A stretch of 64,000 bases of DNA. It comes from VXNE01 sp965208745. Lineage in GTDB: Bacteria; Pseudomonadota; Gammaproteobacteria; Pseudomonadales; Azotimanducaceae. The notes beneath the pieces were generated by a model. The model searched no databases. It saw only the letters and a program-made list of their open reading frames with translations, and was not told the origin of the DNA. The stretch lies in assembly GCA_965208745.1 (NCBI GenBank), contig CBDBPN010000003.1, forward strand, positions 248,001 through 312,000, given 5' to 3'. Both the position numbers and the translations under genes were made by a program. Of the stretch, positions 44,413-54,100 are shown piece after piece. Numbering within the stretch: the first letter of the stretch is position 1; each line of letters starts with the position of its first letter.

Positions 44413-45482
44413 GTCGCGGACCTCCGCGGATCGAAGGCGTCCCGGACGCCCTCCCCCACGAACACCAGCAGCGTCAGCATGACCGCGAGCGTGAAGAAGC
44501 CGGAGAGCCCGAGCCAGGGCGCCTGGATGTTGGCCTTGCCCTGCGCGAGCAGTTCCCCGAGGGACGGATAGCCCGACGGCAGCCCGAAGCCGAGGAAGTC
44601 GAGGGACGTCAGGGTGGTGATGGAGCCGTTCAGCAGGAACGGCAGGTAGGTGAGCGTCGCGACCGTCGCGTTCGGCAGCACGTACTTGCGCATGATCGTG
44701 AAGTCCCGCTCGCCGAGCGCCCGCGCGGCGTTCACGTAGTCGAAGTTGCGGGTGCGCAGGAACTCCGCGCGCACCACCGCCACGAGCGCCATCCAGTTGA
44801 AGATCAGCAGGAGCAGCAGCAGGACGACGGGGTTCGGCTCGAACAGGCTCGTCAGGATGATGATGACGAACAGCACCGGCAGGCCGGCCCAGATCTCCAC
44901 GAGGCGCTGGCCGATGAGGTCCACCATGCCGCCGAAGTACCCCTGGGTCGCACCTACCGTGATGCCGATGACGGACGAGAGGAGCGTCAGCGCGAGCCCG
45001 AACAGCACCGACAGCCGGAAGCCGTAGATGAGCCGCGCCGTCACGTCCCGGGCGACGTCGTCCGTGCCGAGCCAGTGGCGGGCGCTCGGCGGCTCCGGCA
45101 CGGCGCCCTCCGTGTAGAGGTCGATGGTGTCGTGGCTGAACCGGATGACGGGCCACACCATCCAGCCGTCCCCCGACTCGATCAGCTCCTGGACGAAGGG
45201 GTCCGTGTAGCGCGCCTCGGTCTCGAACACCCCGCCGAACTCGGTTTCCGGGTAGCTGAACAGGACCGGCACGTACAGGTCTCCCCGGTACCCGAGCACG
45301 ATGGGCTTGTCGTTGGCGATCAGTTCCGCGAAGAGGCTTGCCACCACCAGCGACCCGATAATCCACAGGCTCCAGTAGCCGCGCCGGTTGGCCTTGAAGT
45401 TGGCCCAGCGCCGGCGCGTCAGCGGGGAGATCCGGAACCTCCGGCTCGGGTCGATGGCGGTCCCCGCGACGGCTTCCGCCAT
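44409..45482 (-). CDS. yejE: Yej-type ABC importer permease
   Basis: This 357-residue inner-membrane permease has an N-terminal segment RFRISPLTRRRWANFKANRR leading into the first membrane helix. A periplasmic loop of about 80 residues includes ARHWLGTDDVARDVTARLIY, and the BPD_transp core carries the EAA-like loop NAARALGERDFTIMRKYVLP. These are the features of YejE and DppC-like permeases. Its ATG overlaps the yejB stop by one base (TGATG), indicating coupled translation. Confidence 0.9.
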   Translation of the reverse strand: MAEAVAGTAIDPSRRFRISPLTRRRWANFKANRRGYWSLWIIGSLVVASLFAELIANDKPIVLGYRGDLYVPVLFSYPETEFGGVFETEARYTDPFVQELIESGDGWMVWPVIRFSHDTIDLYTEGAVPEPPSARHWLGTDDVARDVTARLIYGFRLSVLFGLALTLLSSVIGITVGATQGYFGGMVDLIGQRLVEIWAGLPVLFVIIILTSLFEPNPVVLLLLLLIFNWMALVAVVRAEFLRTRNFDYVNAARALGERDFTIMRKYVLPNATVATLTYLPFLLNGSITTLTSLDFLGFGLPSGYPSLGELLAQGKANIQAPWLGLSGFFTLAVMLTLLVFVGEGVRDAFDPRRSAT

Positions 45483-46573
45483 CAGGCCGACCGGGTCTCG
45501 AAGTCGATGCGGGGATCGACCAAGGTGTAGGTGATGTCGCCGATCAGCGTCATCGCGAGGCCGACGAACGTGAACACGAACAGGGATCCGAAGACGATCG
45601 GGTAGTCCCGGCGCAGCACCGCCTCGAAACCGAGGAGGCCGAGGCCGTCCAGCGAGAAGATCACCTCGATGAGGAGCGCGCCCGTGAAGAGGATGCCGAC
45701 CAGCGCCGCGGGGAAGCCCGCGATCACGATCAGCATGGCGTTGCGGAACACGTGACCGTAGAGGACGCGGCGTTCGTTGAGTCCCTTCGCCCGCGCGGTC
45801 AGCACGTACTGCTTGGCGATCTCGTCCAGAAAGGAGTTCTTGGTGAGCATGGTCAGCGTCGCGAAGCCCCCGATGGTGAGCGCGAGCACCGGCAGCGCGA
45901 GATGCCAGAAGTAGTCCAGGATCTTGGCCGGCAGGGAGAGGTCCGCGAAGTCGTTCGACACCAGGCCCTTCAGCGGAAAGAGATCCAGGTACGCGCCCCC
46001 GGCCAACAGCACGATCAGGAACACCGCGAACAGGAAGCTCGGCACCGCGTAGCCGACGAAGATCACACCGCTGGTCCACGCGTCGAAGCGGGTGCCGTCG
46101 CGCACCGCCTTCATCACGCCGAGCGGGATCGAGATCGAGTAGATGATGAGCATCGACCAGAGCCCGAGGGAGATCGACACCGGCAGCCGCTCGGCGATGA
46201 GTTCGATCACCGGGCGGTCCTGGAAGTAGCTCTCCCCGAGGTCGAGCGTCAGGTAGTCGCCGAGCATCTTGAAGTAGCGCTCGTGGAGCGGCCGGTCGAA
46301 GCCGAACTGCTTCTCGATGGCTGCGATGAGCTCCGGGTCGAGTCCCTGGGCGCCGGCGTACTGCGACTGCACCGCCGCATCGGTTGCCGGCAGCGCGGCC
46401 TCGGCGCCGGCGATCCGGCTGGCGGCGCCACCGCCGTCCTGGCCGGCGAGCGTGGCGATCATCTGGTCGACCGGCCCCCCGGGCGCGAGTTGCACGATGA
46501 AGAAGTTCAGCGTGACGATGCCGATCAGCGTCGGGAACAGCAGCAACAGGCGGCGGATCAGATACCTGCCCAC
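45482..46573 (-). CDS. yejB: Yej-type ABC importer permease
   Basis: This 363-residue permease (E. coli YejB is about 364) begins with a first helix RLLLLFPTLIGIVTLNFFIV and the PGGPVDQM segment. A long YejB-specific periplasmic insert (about residues 50-100) and five further helices follow, with the EAA loop ARAKGLNERRVLYGHVFRNA. The GTG at 46573 gives the family N terminus. It opens the yejB-yejE-yejF operon. The cognate binding protein is not in this operon; a YejA-like gene lies at 60235-62049. Confidence 0.9.
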   Translation of the reverse strand: MGRYLIRRLLLLFPTLIGIVTLNFFIVQLAPGGPVDQMIATLAGQDGGGAASRIAGAEAALPATDAAVQSQYAGAQGLDPELIAAIEKQFGFDRPLHERYFKMLGDYLTLDLGESYFQDRPVIELIAERLPVSISLGLWSMLIIYSISIPLGVMKAVRDGTRFDAWTSGVIFVGYAVPSFLFAVFLIVLLAGGAYLDLFPLKGLVSNDFADLSLPAKILDYFWHLALPVLALTIGGFATLTMLTKNSFLDEIAKQYVLTARAKGLNERRVLYGHVFRNAMLIVIAGFPAALVGILFTGALLIEVIFSLDGLGLLGFEAVLRRDYPIVFGSLFVFTFVGLAMTLIGDITYTLVDPRIDFETRSA

Positions 46574-46924
46574 TGTGCCCCCGTCTCGCTCGTGCGCGCT
46601 ACGCCATGCGGCAGCCCCGGGTCGTCGCCCCCCGTCGCCGGCCCGCGGCCCTCCCCTCTTGCCGCGGTCCCGCGCGGATACCTCACCGCCCCGGGCGCCC
46701 GCCGCACGGCTGCGTCCATGGCATGCCTCCGATCGTGCAGGCACCGCCTGCGTCTCGCCCGGAGCTAGTGTGCCACGTCACAAATGCCTTCGCGTTTGCA
46801 CCGATCCTTTTCGCCGTGCCCGGGCATTCCGACTTGCATTGTCCCGCGGACGCACAGTAGAACGTGCGCGTTGGCAGGCTTCGCCTCCCGCCGGTCGGGA
46901 GCCACCTGATGCCACGAGGATCCC
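46574..46924. other. Divergent intergenic region without a recognisable gene
   Basis: 351 bp separate yejB from the second CoA transferase. It must contain promoters for both directions. I see no convincing coding frame, no clear -35/-10 pair and no long palindrome. The right half (46765-46860) is less GC-rich than the left. Confidence 0.6.
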
Positions 46925-49336
46925 GTGACCGACACACACGAGCCCTCGCCCCTCGCCGGAGTGCGCGTCCTCGACATCTCGGAAGGCGTCGCCGGCCCGT
47001 TCTGTGCGAAGCTCCTCGGCGACCTCGGCGCCGACGTGGTGAAGGCCGAGCGGCCCGGGACGGGGGACGAGACCCGCGCGACCGGTCCGTTTCCGGCCTG
47101 GGCCAGGGGCGCGGACGTCGCGGCCGAGACCCGGCGCGAAACCAGCGCGGCGTTCTTCTACTTCAACACGAGCAAGCGCAGCGTGGTCCTGGACACCGGC
47201 ACGGCGGACGGGCGGCAGCAGTTCGGGCGGCTGCTGCGGCGGTTCGACGTCGTGGTCGCCGGGGAGACGGCGGAGTCCCTGGACCGCCGGGGACTCGGCT
47301 TCGACACGCTCAGGCGCTGGAATCCGGAGGCGATCCTCACCACGGTGTCCGGGTTCGGCTCCTTCGGGCCGCATTCGCACTACCAGTCATCGCACCTCGT
47401 GGCCTGCGCCGTGGGCGGCTGGTGCCAGTCCTGCGGCCTCCCGGAACGGGAGCCTCTGCAGGCCGGGGGCGCGCTGTCCGAGACCCTTGCCGGCGCGTTC
47501 GCGGCGGCCGCCACGCAACTCGCGGTACTTGGCCGCTCCCGCCACGGCGGCGGCGATCATGTCGACGTGAGCGTGCAGCAAGCGGTGTTCACGGGCGCCC
47601 AGATACCGACCCTGCTGTACGAGTACCTGGGGGTCGTCCCGGAACGCCAGTCCAGGGTGGGCGCCGGTACCGGCGGCGGGTACATCCTGCCGACCGCGGA
47701 TGGCCACATCGGTCTGCAGGCGCTGACGCGACCCCAGTGGCAAGGCCTGTGCGAACTCCTCGGGCGCGGGGACATCGCCGCAGACGAGCGCTACGCCACC
47801 GTCTCCTGGACCGCCCCCGACGAGCGCGTCGACGAGATCCGCGCCGCGTTCCGGGCGGCCGTCGCGGACCGCACGGCGGACGAGGTCTTTCACGAGGCGG
47901 CGACGCGGCGTGTCCCGGTCGGCCTGGTGCCGGACATGGCCGGGCTCTTCGACCTGGCGCCCCACCGGCACCGAGGTTTCATCGTGCCGCTCGAGCACCC
48001 GGTCGCGGGCACCGTCGCGGTCCCGGGTGTGCCCTTCCGGGCCACTCGCACCGCACCCTGTCCGTCGCGGCCTCCGCTGCTCGGAGAGCACACCGAGTCC
48101 GTTCTGGCCGAGTTGCCCGACGCGGATCCGGAGACGGCGGAAGTTCCGGTGCGTCCCAATCCTCTGCCCCTCGCCGGCGTCCGCGTGCTCGACCTGTCGA
48201 TGTTCTTCGCGGGGCCGGCGTGCGCGCAGATCGCCGCCGACGCCGGCGCCGAGGTCATCAAGGTCGAGTCGATCCAGCGCATCGACGGCTGGCGCGGCAG
48301 CGCGTCCCCGGGCGCCGACGCGGAGTTGCCGGGGTGGGAACGATCGCCTTACTTCAACTGGATCAACCGCAACAAGCGCGACATCACCCTCGACCTCACC
48401 GACCCGCGCGGCGCCGAGATCGTCAGGACCATGGTGCGCGACGCGGACATCCTCATCGAGAACTACACGCCCCGCGTGATGGCCCGGTTCGGGCTGTCCT
48501 ACGAGGCGCTGCGGGCCATCAACCCGCGGCTCGTCATGATCTCGCTGTCCGGCTTCGGCGCCGACAGCCCGTGGCGGGACTATGTCGCGTTCGGCATGTC
48601 CATCGAGCAGATGGCCGGGTTCACGCACCTCACCGGCTACCCCGAGGGCGAGCCGCTGTTCACGGGCACGACGGGCGGCGACCTGTTCGCCGGGGTCATG
48701 GGCGCCAACGCCCTCTTCGCGGCCCTGCACCACCGCGACCGCACGGGCGAGGGGCAGCACATCGACCTGAGCCAGACCGAAGCGTGCAGTCTCTATGTAG
48801 GCGACGCGATGACGGCCTGGTCCCTCGCCGGAGTCGATCCCGGCCGGGTAGGCAACGGTCACCACCACTATCCGCTGCAGGGGGTCTACCCGTGCCGCGG
48901 CGGACGGTGGATAGCGATCACTTGCAAGACCCGCGCCCAATGCGCGGCGCTCGCCGCCCTCGTGGGCGATGACGCCCGCGACGCCGCCATCGCCGCCTGG
49001 ACCGGTCCACGCGACCACCGGGTGCTGATGGCCGACCTCCAGGCCGCCGGCATCCCGGCGGGCGCAGTCCTGAACCGTCCCGAACTGCTCGCCGATGCGC
49101 AGCTTGCAGCGCGCCGCGGCCTGCTCCTGCAGGATCGACCCGGGCTCGGCCTCCGACACTACCCGGCGCAGCCTTACCGGTTCCGGCGTGCGGCCCCGCC
49201 CCCGAATGCGCGGGCACCCCTGCTCGGCGAGCATTCGCGTGAAGTGCTGCGGGAGCATGCGGGCCTGACCGACGACGACATCGCCGAACTCGTCATCGAC
49301 GACGTGGTGGGCACTGTGCCGATGGCCGCGCGATGA
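46925..49336 (+). CDS. Two-domain CaiB/BaiF CoA transferase (paralogue)
   Basis: This 803-residue protein has the same tandem layout as the gene at 15273-17693. The N module (from GVRVLDISEGVAGPFCAKLL) covers about residues 10-400, and the C module (from LAGVRVLDLSMFFAGPACAQ) about 415-803. In the C half the expected catalytic Asp is present in FTGTTGGDLFAGVMG. The matching N-half segment reads GGALSETLAGAF, with Glu or Ser where Asp is usual, so again the first module looks catalytically impaired. The start is a GTG with ACGAGG upstream. No acyl-CoA substrate is indicated by neighbours. Confidence 0.85.
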   Translation: MTDTHEPSPLAGVRVLDISEGVAGPFCAKLLGDLGADVVKAERPGTGDETRATGPFPAWARGADVAAETRRETSAAFFYFNTSKRSVVLDTGTADGRQQFGRLLRRFDVVVAGETAESLDRRGLGFDTLRRWNPEAILTTVSGFGSFGPHSHYQSSHLVACAVGGWCQSCGLPEREPLQAGGALSETLAGAFAAAATQLAVLGRSRHGGGDHVDVSVQQAVFTGAQIPTLLYEYLGVVPERQSRVGAGTGGGYILPTADGHIGLQALTRPQWQGLCELLGRGDIAADERYATVSWTAPDERVDEIRAAFRAAVADRTADEVFHEAATRRVPVGLVPDMAGLFDLAPHRHRGFIVPLEHPVAGTVAVPGVPFRATRTAPCPSRPPLLGEHTESVLAELPDADPETAEVPVRPNPLPLAGVRVLDLSMFFAGPACAQIAADAGAEVIKVESIQRIDGWRGSASPGADAELPGWERSPYFNWINRNKRDITLDLTDPRGAEIVRTMVRDADILIENYTPRVMARFGLSYEALRAINPRLVMISLSGFGADSPWRDYVAFGMSIEQMAGFTHLTGYPEGEPLFTGTTGGDLFAGVMGANALFAALHHRDRTGEGQHIDLSQTEACSLYVGDAMTAWSLAGVDPGRVGNGHHHYPLQGVYPCRGGRWIAITCKTRAQCAALAALVGDDARDAAIAAWTGPRDHRVLMADLQAAGIPAGAVLNRPELLADAQLAARRGLLLQDRPGLGLRHYPAQPYRFRRAAPPPNARAPLLGEHSREVLREHAGLTDDDIAELVIDDVVGTVPMAAR

Positions 49337-49432
49337 TCCCCTGGGGAAACCGGCGCGGCGCCGCGGCCGGGGTGAGGATTTTCCGTGTGCTCACGTCAGT
49401 AACAGGCGTGGACTGGAGTGTCAGGGTATCCC

Positions 49433-49969
49433 ATGCCCGGTGCCGGACCGAACCGCGCGCCTGACTCGGCTCAAGAGCGCCTCGAGGCGTTGGCGCGCGA
49501 GTATCGCCCTGCGCTGACCCGCTTCTTCCGCAAGCGCGCCACCCCGGCGGCAGACGTCGACGACCTCGTGCAGGAGGTACTGCTGCGCCTGGCGGTCCGC
49601 GGCGACGCCGACGCCATCGATCGGCCCGAGGCCTACCTGATGCGCTCGGCCTCCAACGTGTGGCGCGATCACCTGCGCAAGCTGAGAACCCATGTCCAGG
49701 GCGCGCACGAGGAGTACAGCGAGGAGCGGCACGCCGTTCCCGACCATGGACCCGTCGACGCGCTGCAGGCGACGCAGTCCATCGAGACCCTGGTGGCGAT
49801 CCTCCACGAATTGCCGGCCCGAACCCTGCAGGTGTTCGTGCTGTGCCGTGTCGAAGGCATGCGACAGAAGAGCGTGGCCCGGCGGCTGGGCGTATCGGTA
49901 AGCGCCGTGGAGAAGCACATGATCAAGGCCATTGCCCACCTGGCCCTGCGACTCGAGCAGGCGCGATGA
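49433..49969 (+). CDS. ECF sigma factor, FecI-like
   Basis: This 178-residue extracytoplasmic-function sigma factor has region 2 containing DVDDLVQEVLLRLAVRG and YLMRSASNVWRDHLRK. Region 4 contains FVLCRVEGMRQKSVARRLGV followed by SVSAVEKHMIKAIAHL. The layout sigma, FecR-like regulator, TonB receptor is the FecIRA cell-surface signalling arrangement, so it probably directs transcription of the receptor. The ATG at 49433 has AGGG six bases upstream. A GTG at 49418 is in frame but has no good ribosome site. Its stop overlaps the FecR-like start (ATGA). Confidence 0.9.
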   Translation: MPGAGPNRAPDSAQERLEALAREYRPALTRFFRKRATPAADVDDLVQEVLLRLAVRGDADAIDRPEAYLMRSASNVWRDHLRKLRTHVQGAHEEYSEERHAVPDHGPVDALQATQSIETLVAILHELPARTLQVFVLCRVEGMRQKSVARRLGVSVSAVEKHMIKAIAHLALRLEQAR

Positions 49970-51111
49970 GCGGACTCCGTTCCAACCGTGGGCGACAGGT
50001 GCCCCGCGGACATCTGGAAGCGGCCGCATACTGGCTCATGCGGCTCGAAGGGCCGGACTGTGGCCCGACGGATCGCGCCGCCTTCGAGGCTTGGCGGACG
50101 GAAAGCGAGGACCACGCCACCGCGTTCGCCCAAGCGCGGGATGCGCTGGGGACGCTGGACCGACACCTCACCCATCCCGAGTTGACGGAGCTCGGGGAAC
50201 GCGTGTTCGAAACGACCCGGGTGCCCCGGCAGCGCGCCGTGGCGGGGCTCGCGGCCGGCGTCGCGGTGCTGCTCGGCGCGGCGCTATACTGGCAAGCCGC
50301 GCCGGGACCCGTGGCGCCGGCGCCGCATGCGCTCGCGGCAAGCAAGTTCGAGACGGCGGTCGGTCAGCGCTCCACGGTTGAGCTCGCCGACGATTCGACC
50401 ATCACGCTGAATACCGATTCCCGCATCTCCGTGCATTTCACGGAGGCTTCCCGCACACGCAGGTTGACGCTCGAACGCGGCGAGGCCCACTTCCAGGTCG
50501 CGAAGGACCCGCGGCCATTCGAAGTGTTCGCCGGGGACCGCCGCATCGTGGCGCTGGGCACGGCCTTCGACGTCAGGATCCTGCCCGACCAGGACAGCGT
50601 GCTCGTGACCCTGGTCGAAGGCCGGGTGCGGGTCGATGCGGTGGGCCTGGGGGATACCGCCCCCGGCAGCGCGCTCGCCACGGGCCGGTCCCACACACAG
50701 CTCAACGCCGGCGAACAACTCGTCGTCAAGCCCGACGCGCCGCCCACGGTGACCGAGGCGGACCTCGAACGCGCCGCGGGATGGCGTGAAGGCCGCCTCC
50801 TCTTCAGGGACCAGGCCCTGCCGGACGCGGTGAGCGAGATCAATCGGTACAGCCGGCGCAAGCTCGTCGTCGACGACGACGTCCGGCTCGACGCCATCCG
50901 CATCAGCGGCGTATTCCTCGCCGGCAGCACGAGGTCGTTCATCGAGGCCGTGGAGACCATCCACCCGGTGAAGGCCCACTCCATCGCGTGGGACCGGATC
51001 GAACTCTTCTGGCTCGAACGCGCCGAGCCGGGCGACGACGAGCCGGTGTCGGCGCTCGCGTCCCCGGACGGGAACCGCGCTACCCAAGGGCGCGGCGGCG
51101 GCGGTCCTTGA
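49966..51111 (+). CDS. FecR-family anti-sigma regulator
   Basis: This 381-residue protein has an N-terminal cytoplasmic DUF4880 domain (EAAAYWLMRLEGPDCGPTDR, then FEAWRTESEDHATAF). One membrane helix follows (AVAGLAAGVAVLLGAALYW, about residues 87-105), then the periplasmic FecR beta domain (VGQRSTVELADDSTITLNTD, then LERGEAHFQV and VALGTAFDVR). A C-terminal STN-like region (LLFRDQALPDAVSEINRYS) completes it. It should hold the ECF sigma factor and release it on a signal from the loaded receptor. It is cotranslated with the sigma gene and ends two bases before the receptor start. Confidence 0.9.
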   Translation: MSGLRSNRGRQVPRGHLEAAAYWLMRLEGPDCGPTDRAAFEAWRTESEDHATAFAQARDALGTLDRHLTHPELTELGERVFETTRVPRQRAVAGLAAGVAVLLGAALYWQAAPGPVAPAPHALAASKFETAVGQRSTVELADDSTITLNTDSRISVHFTEASRTRRLTLERGEAHFQVAKDPRPFEVFAGDRRIVALGTAFDVRILPDQDSVLVTLVEGRVRVDAVGLGDTAPGSALATGRSHTQLNAGEQLVVKPDAPPTVTEADLERAAGWREGRLLFRDQALPDAVSEINRYSRRKLVVDDDVRLDAIRISGVFLAGSTRSFIEAVETIHPVKAHSIAWDRIELFWLERAEPGDDEPVSALASPDGNRATQGRGGGGP

Positions 51112-51113
51112 CG

Positions 51114-54100
51114 ATGCGGGCCGCAGTGGCGCGAATGCACAGGCGGGGTGCCTGCTGCGCGATCCTGCTCGCCCTGTCCACCGTGTTTTCCGTTGCCTCG
51201 GCCCACGAAACGGAGGACACGATCCGTTTTCGCATCGAGGCGCAGGACCTCGGCAGCGCCCTCAACGAGTTCGCGCTGCAGAGCGGGAAGGAGATTCTGT
51301 TCATCGAAGACGCGATCGCGGGCAAGACCTCGCAGCGTGTCGCCGGCAGCTTCAAGCTGCGCGACGCCTTGCGCCGGCTGCTGGCCGGGACAAGCCTGGA
51401 GCATCGTGTCAACGAACTCGACACGATCCTGGTCGGAAACAACCTTGACAACCGCCTTGAGCATGGAGGGAAACCCACGATGACCAACAACACGAGCCCG
51501 CAGCCGCTGCTGGCGAGCCTTGGGACGGCGCTTGCCCTGGCGGGCAGTGCGGCCATCGCCGAAGAACCCGCGGCGGGGCCGCAGGCCGCCGCCACGGCCG
51601 ACGAGCGCGAGCCCCTGGAAGAGATCGTCGTCTACGGCATCCGCGGCGGCCTGCAGCAGTCGCTGGAGCGCAAGCGCAACGCGGACCACTTCGTGGACGC
51701 CATCACGGCGGAGGACATCGGCGCCTTCCCGGACCAGAACCTGGCCGAGGCCCTGCAGCGGATCAGTGGCGTCGCCATCGACCGGAAGTCCGGCGAGGGC
51801 GCGTTCGTCAGCGTGCGTGGCCTCGGGCCCCAGTTCGTGCAGACGACGATCGGCGGCCGTGTTGCGGCGTCCAACGTCGCGCCGGGAAGCCATGACGGCC
51901 GGGGGCAGACGAACACCAAGTCGCGCGCGGTCGGCTTCCACGCCTTCCAGTCCGGGCTGGTGCAGGCGGTGGAGATCCACAAGTCGCCCCGGGCCGATCA
52001 CGTCGAAGGCGGCCTGGGCGGGTTCGTCGACATACAGCCGCGCAAACCCTTCGACCTGGGTGAGCGGCACCTCGCCCTCTCGATGGACTCGACGCACAAC
52101 GAGCTGGCCGACGACACCGCGCCCGGCGTGTTCGCCCTCTACAGCGACGTGCTGAGCGACACCGTCGGCTTCATGGCGTCGGCGCAGTGGGACAACCGGG
52201 TCTTTCGGTCGGACTCGTTCCACCAGTACGGATTCCTGGGAGATCCCCGGACGGTGACCATCGACGGCGTGGAGATGACCGGCTACTACCCGCAGCAGCT
52301 CCTCGGGGAGTTGCACATCACGGACCGCGACCGCCTGAACGTCTCCTCGGCGCTGCAGTGGAGGCCCTCGGACCGCGTCGACGTCACCTTCGACGTGCTC
52401 TACACCGACAACTCCGCGGACGAGATCGATTACTGGCGATCCTTCCGAATCTCGCAGGGCCATGCCCGTATCACCGACGCGACGCTCATGGACGACAACG
52501 GCACGGGCGTGTTCACCATGATTTCGACCTCCGGCGCCGGGCTCTTCCTGCAGCACGCCACGGAGGAGGTGAACAACGAATCCATGAACTACGGCGTCAA
52601 CGTGAAGTTCCAGGCCACAGACCGGCTCGCCATCAACGTCGACGTCTCGGTCTCGGACACGGAGTCGCCGATCACGAACCGCGATGCCCTCATGCGGAAC
52701 ACCCGCACCCAGATGACCTACCGCAAGAACGGCTCGGGCCGTCTTCCCTCGATGACGACGACCTCCCCGGTTACCGACCCCAGCTTCTTCTCGGTCGTCA
52801 AGCAATCGATCCAGAAGCACCTCGTCGACGATAGCAACTCGCAGTTCCGGGTGGACGCCACCTACGAGTTCGACGGCGCGTGGCTCGAGACGATCCAGGC
52901 GGGGGTCAGGACCTACCGGCAGGAGCGCCGCGACCGGTCCCGGTACCTGAACAGCCGCGCCTTCCTCAATCAGCCGATCACGAATTTCGGCGGCGCCAGC
53001 CCGTTCCCGGCGGAGTCGGACTTCCTCGACGGACTCGACATGGACTTTCCGTCGCCCATTCTCAGCCCGAACTTCGAAGCCCTGCAGGAGACGTTCACCA
53101 CCCGGCCGGACGAGATCCGCGCCGGCCGCGGCTTCAACACGGGGACCGGGAAGTCCCTCGACGAGTTCACCTCGGGCCGCTACATCGAGGACCTCAACCA
53201 CGAGGACGACGGCAACGCCGCCTACGCCATGATCACGTTCCGGGGCCAAGTGGGCGACACGCCGTATTCCGGGAATCTCGGCGTGCGCTATGTCGACAAC
53301 AGCACCGGATCGGTCGGCGAGATCACGCAGCCGATCCACATCGACTATTCCGATCCATCCTCGCCGGAGATCATTCTGTCCCCGCCCGAGTTCGTCGATA
53401 TTGGCCACGATTACACGGAGGTCCTTCCCTCCCTGAACCTGCGCTTCGATCCACGGGAAGACCTGGTCGTGCGGTTCTCCGTGGCCAAGGTGTTGAGTCG
53501 GCCGAGGTTCCTCGACCTCAGTCCGCGACTGACCGTGCAGCCGAACCCCCGCACCATGCGCGGCGGCAACGGCGAACTCGACCCGACCACGGCGGTGCAG
53601 GTCGACCTCGCGCTGGAGTGGTACTTCGCCGACTACTCGATCGCCTCGATCGGCGTCTTCACCAAGAGCATCGAGGCGTTCGTACAGCCGGAAGTCGTGC
53701 CGACCCCGTTCCCCGGGGTGATCGATCCCGAGACGAACCTGCCCCTCGTGCTGACGGCCTTCCGTCCGCTGAACACCGGGGAGTCGGACCTCACGGGGAT
53801 CGAGGTGGCGTTCCAGCGGACGTTCGCGGACGTGCTGCCGGCGCCGTTCGACGGCCTCGGCGTCATCGCCAACTACACGTACATCGACTCCGGCTCCGAC
53901 TTCGAGAACGAGAAGACGATGGCCTCGTACAGCATTCCGGGGCTGTCCGAGGACACGATCAACTTCACCGTGTTCTACGAGAAGGGGCCGTGGAGCGCCC
54001 GCGTCGCCTACAACTACCGCGACGACTTCCTGGACGACATCGCGGGCGGATTCTCGGGACACCCCTACTTCGTGGACTCGTACGAGCAGTTTGACGCGTC

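Noticed and set aside
49337..49432. An ECF-type promoter (GGAAAC near 49345) before the sigma gene
   Set aside because: A plausible -35 exists but no convincing -10 at the right distance, so it is not listed as a feature.
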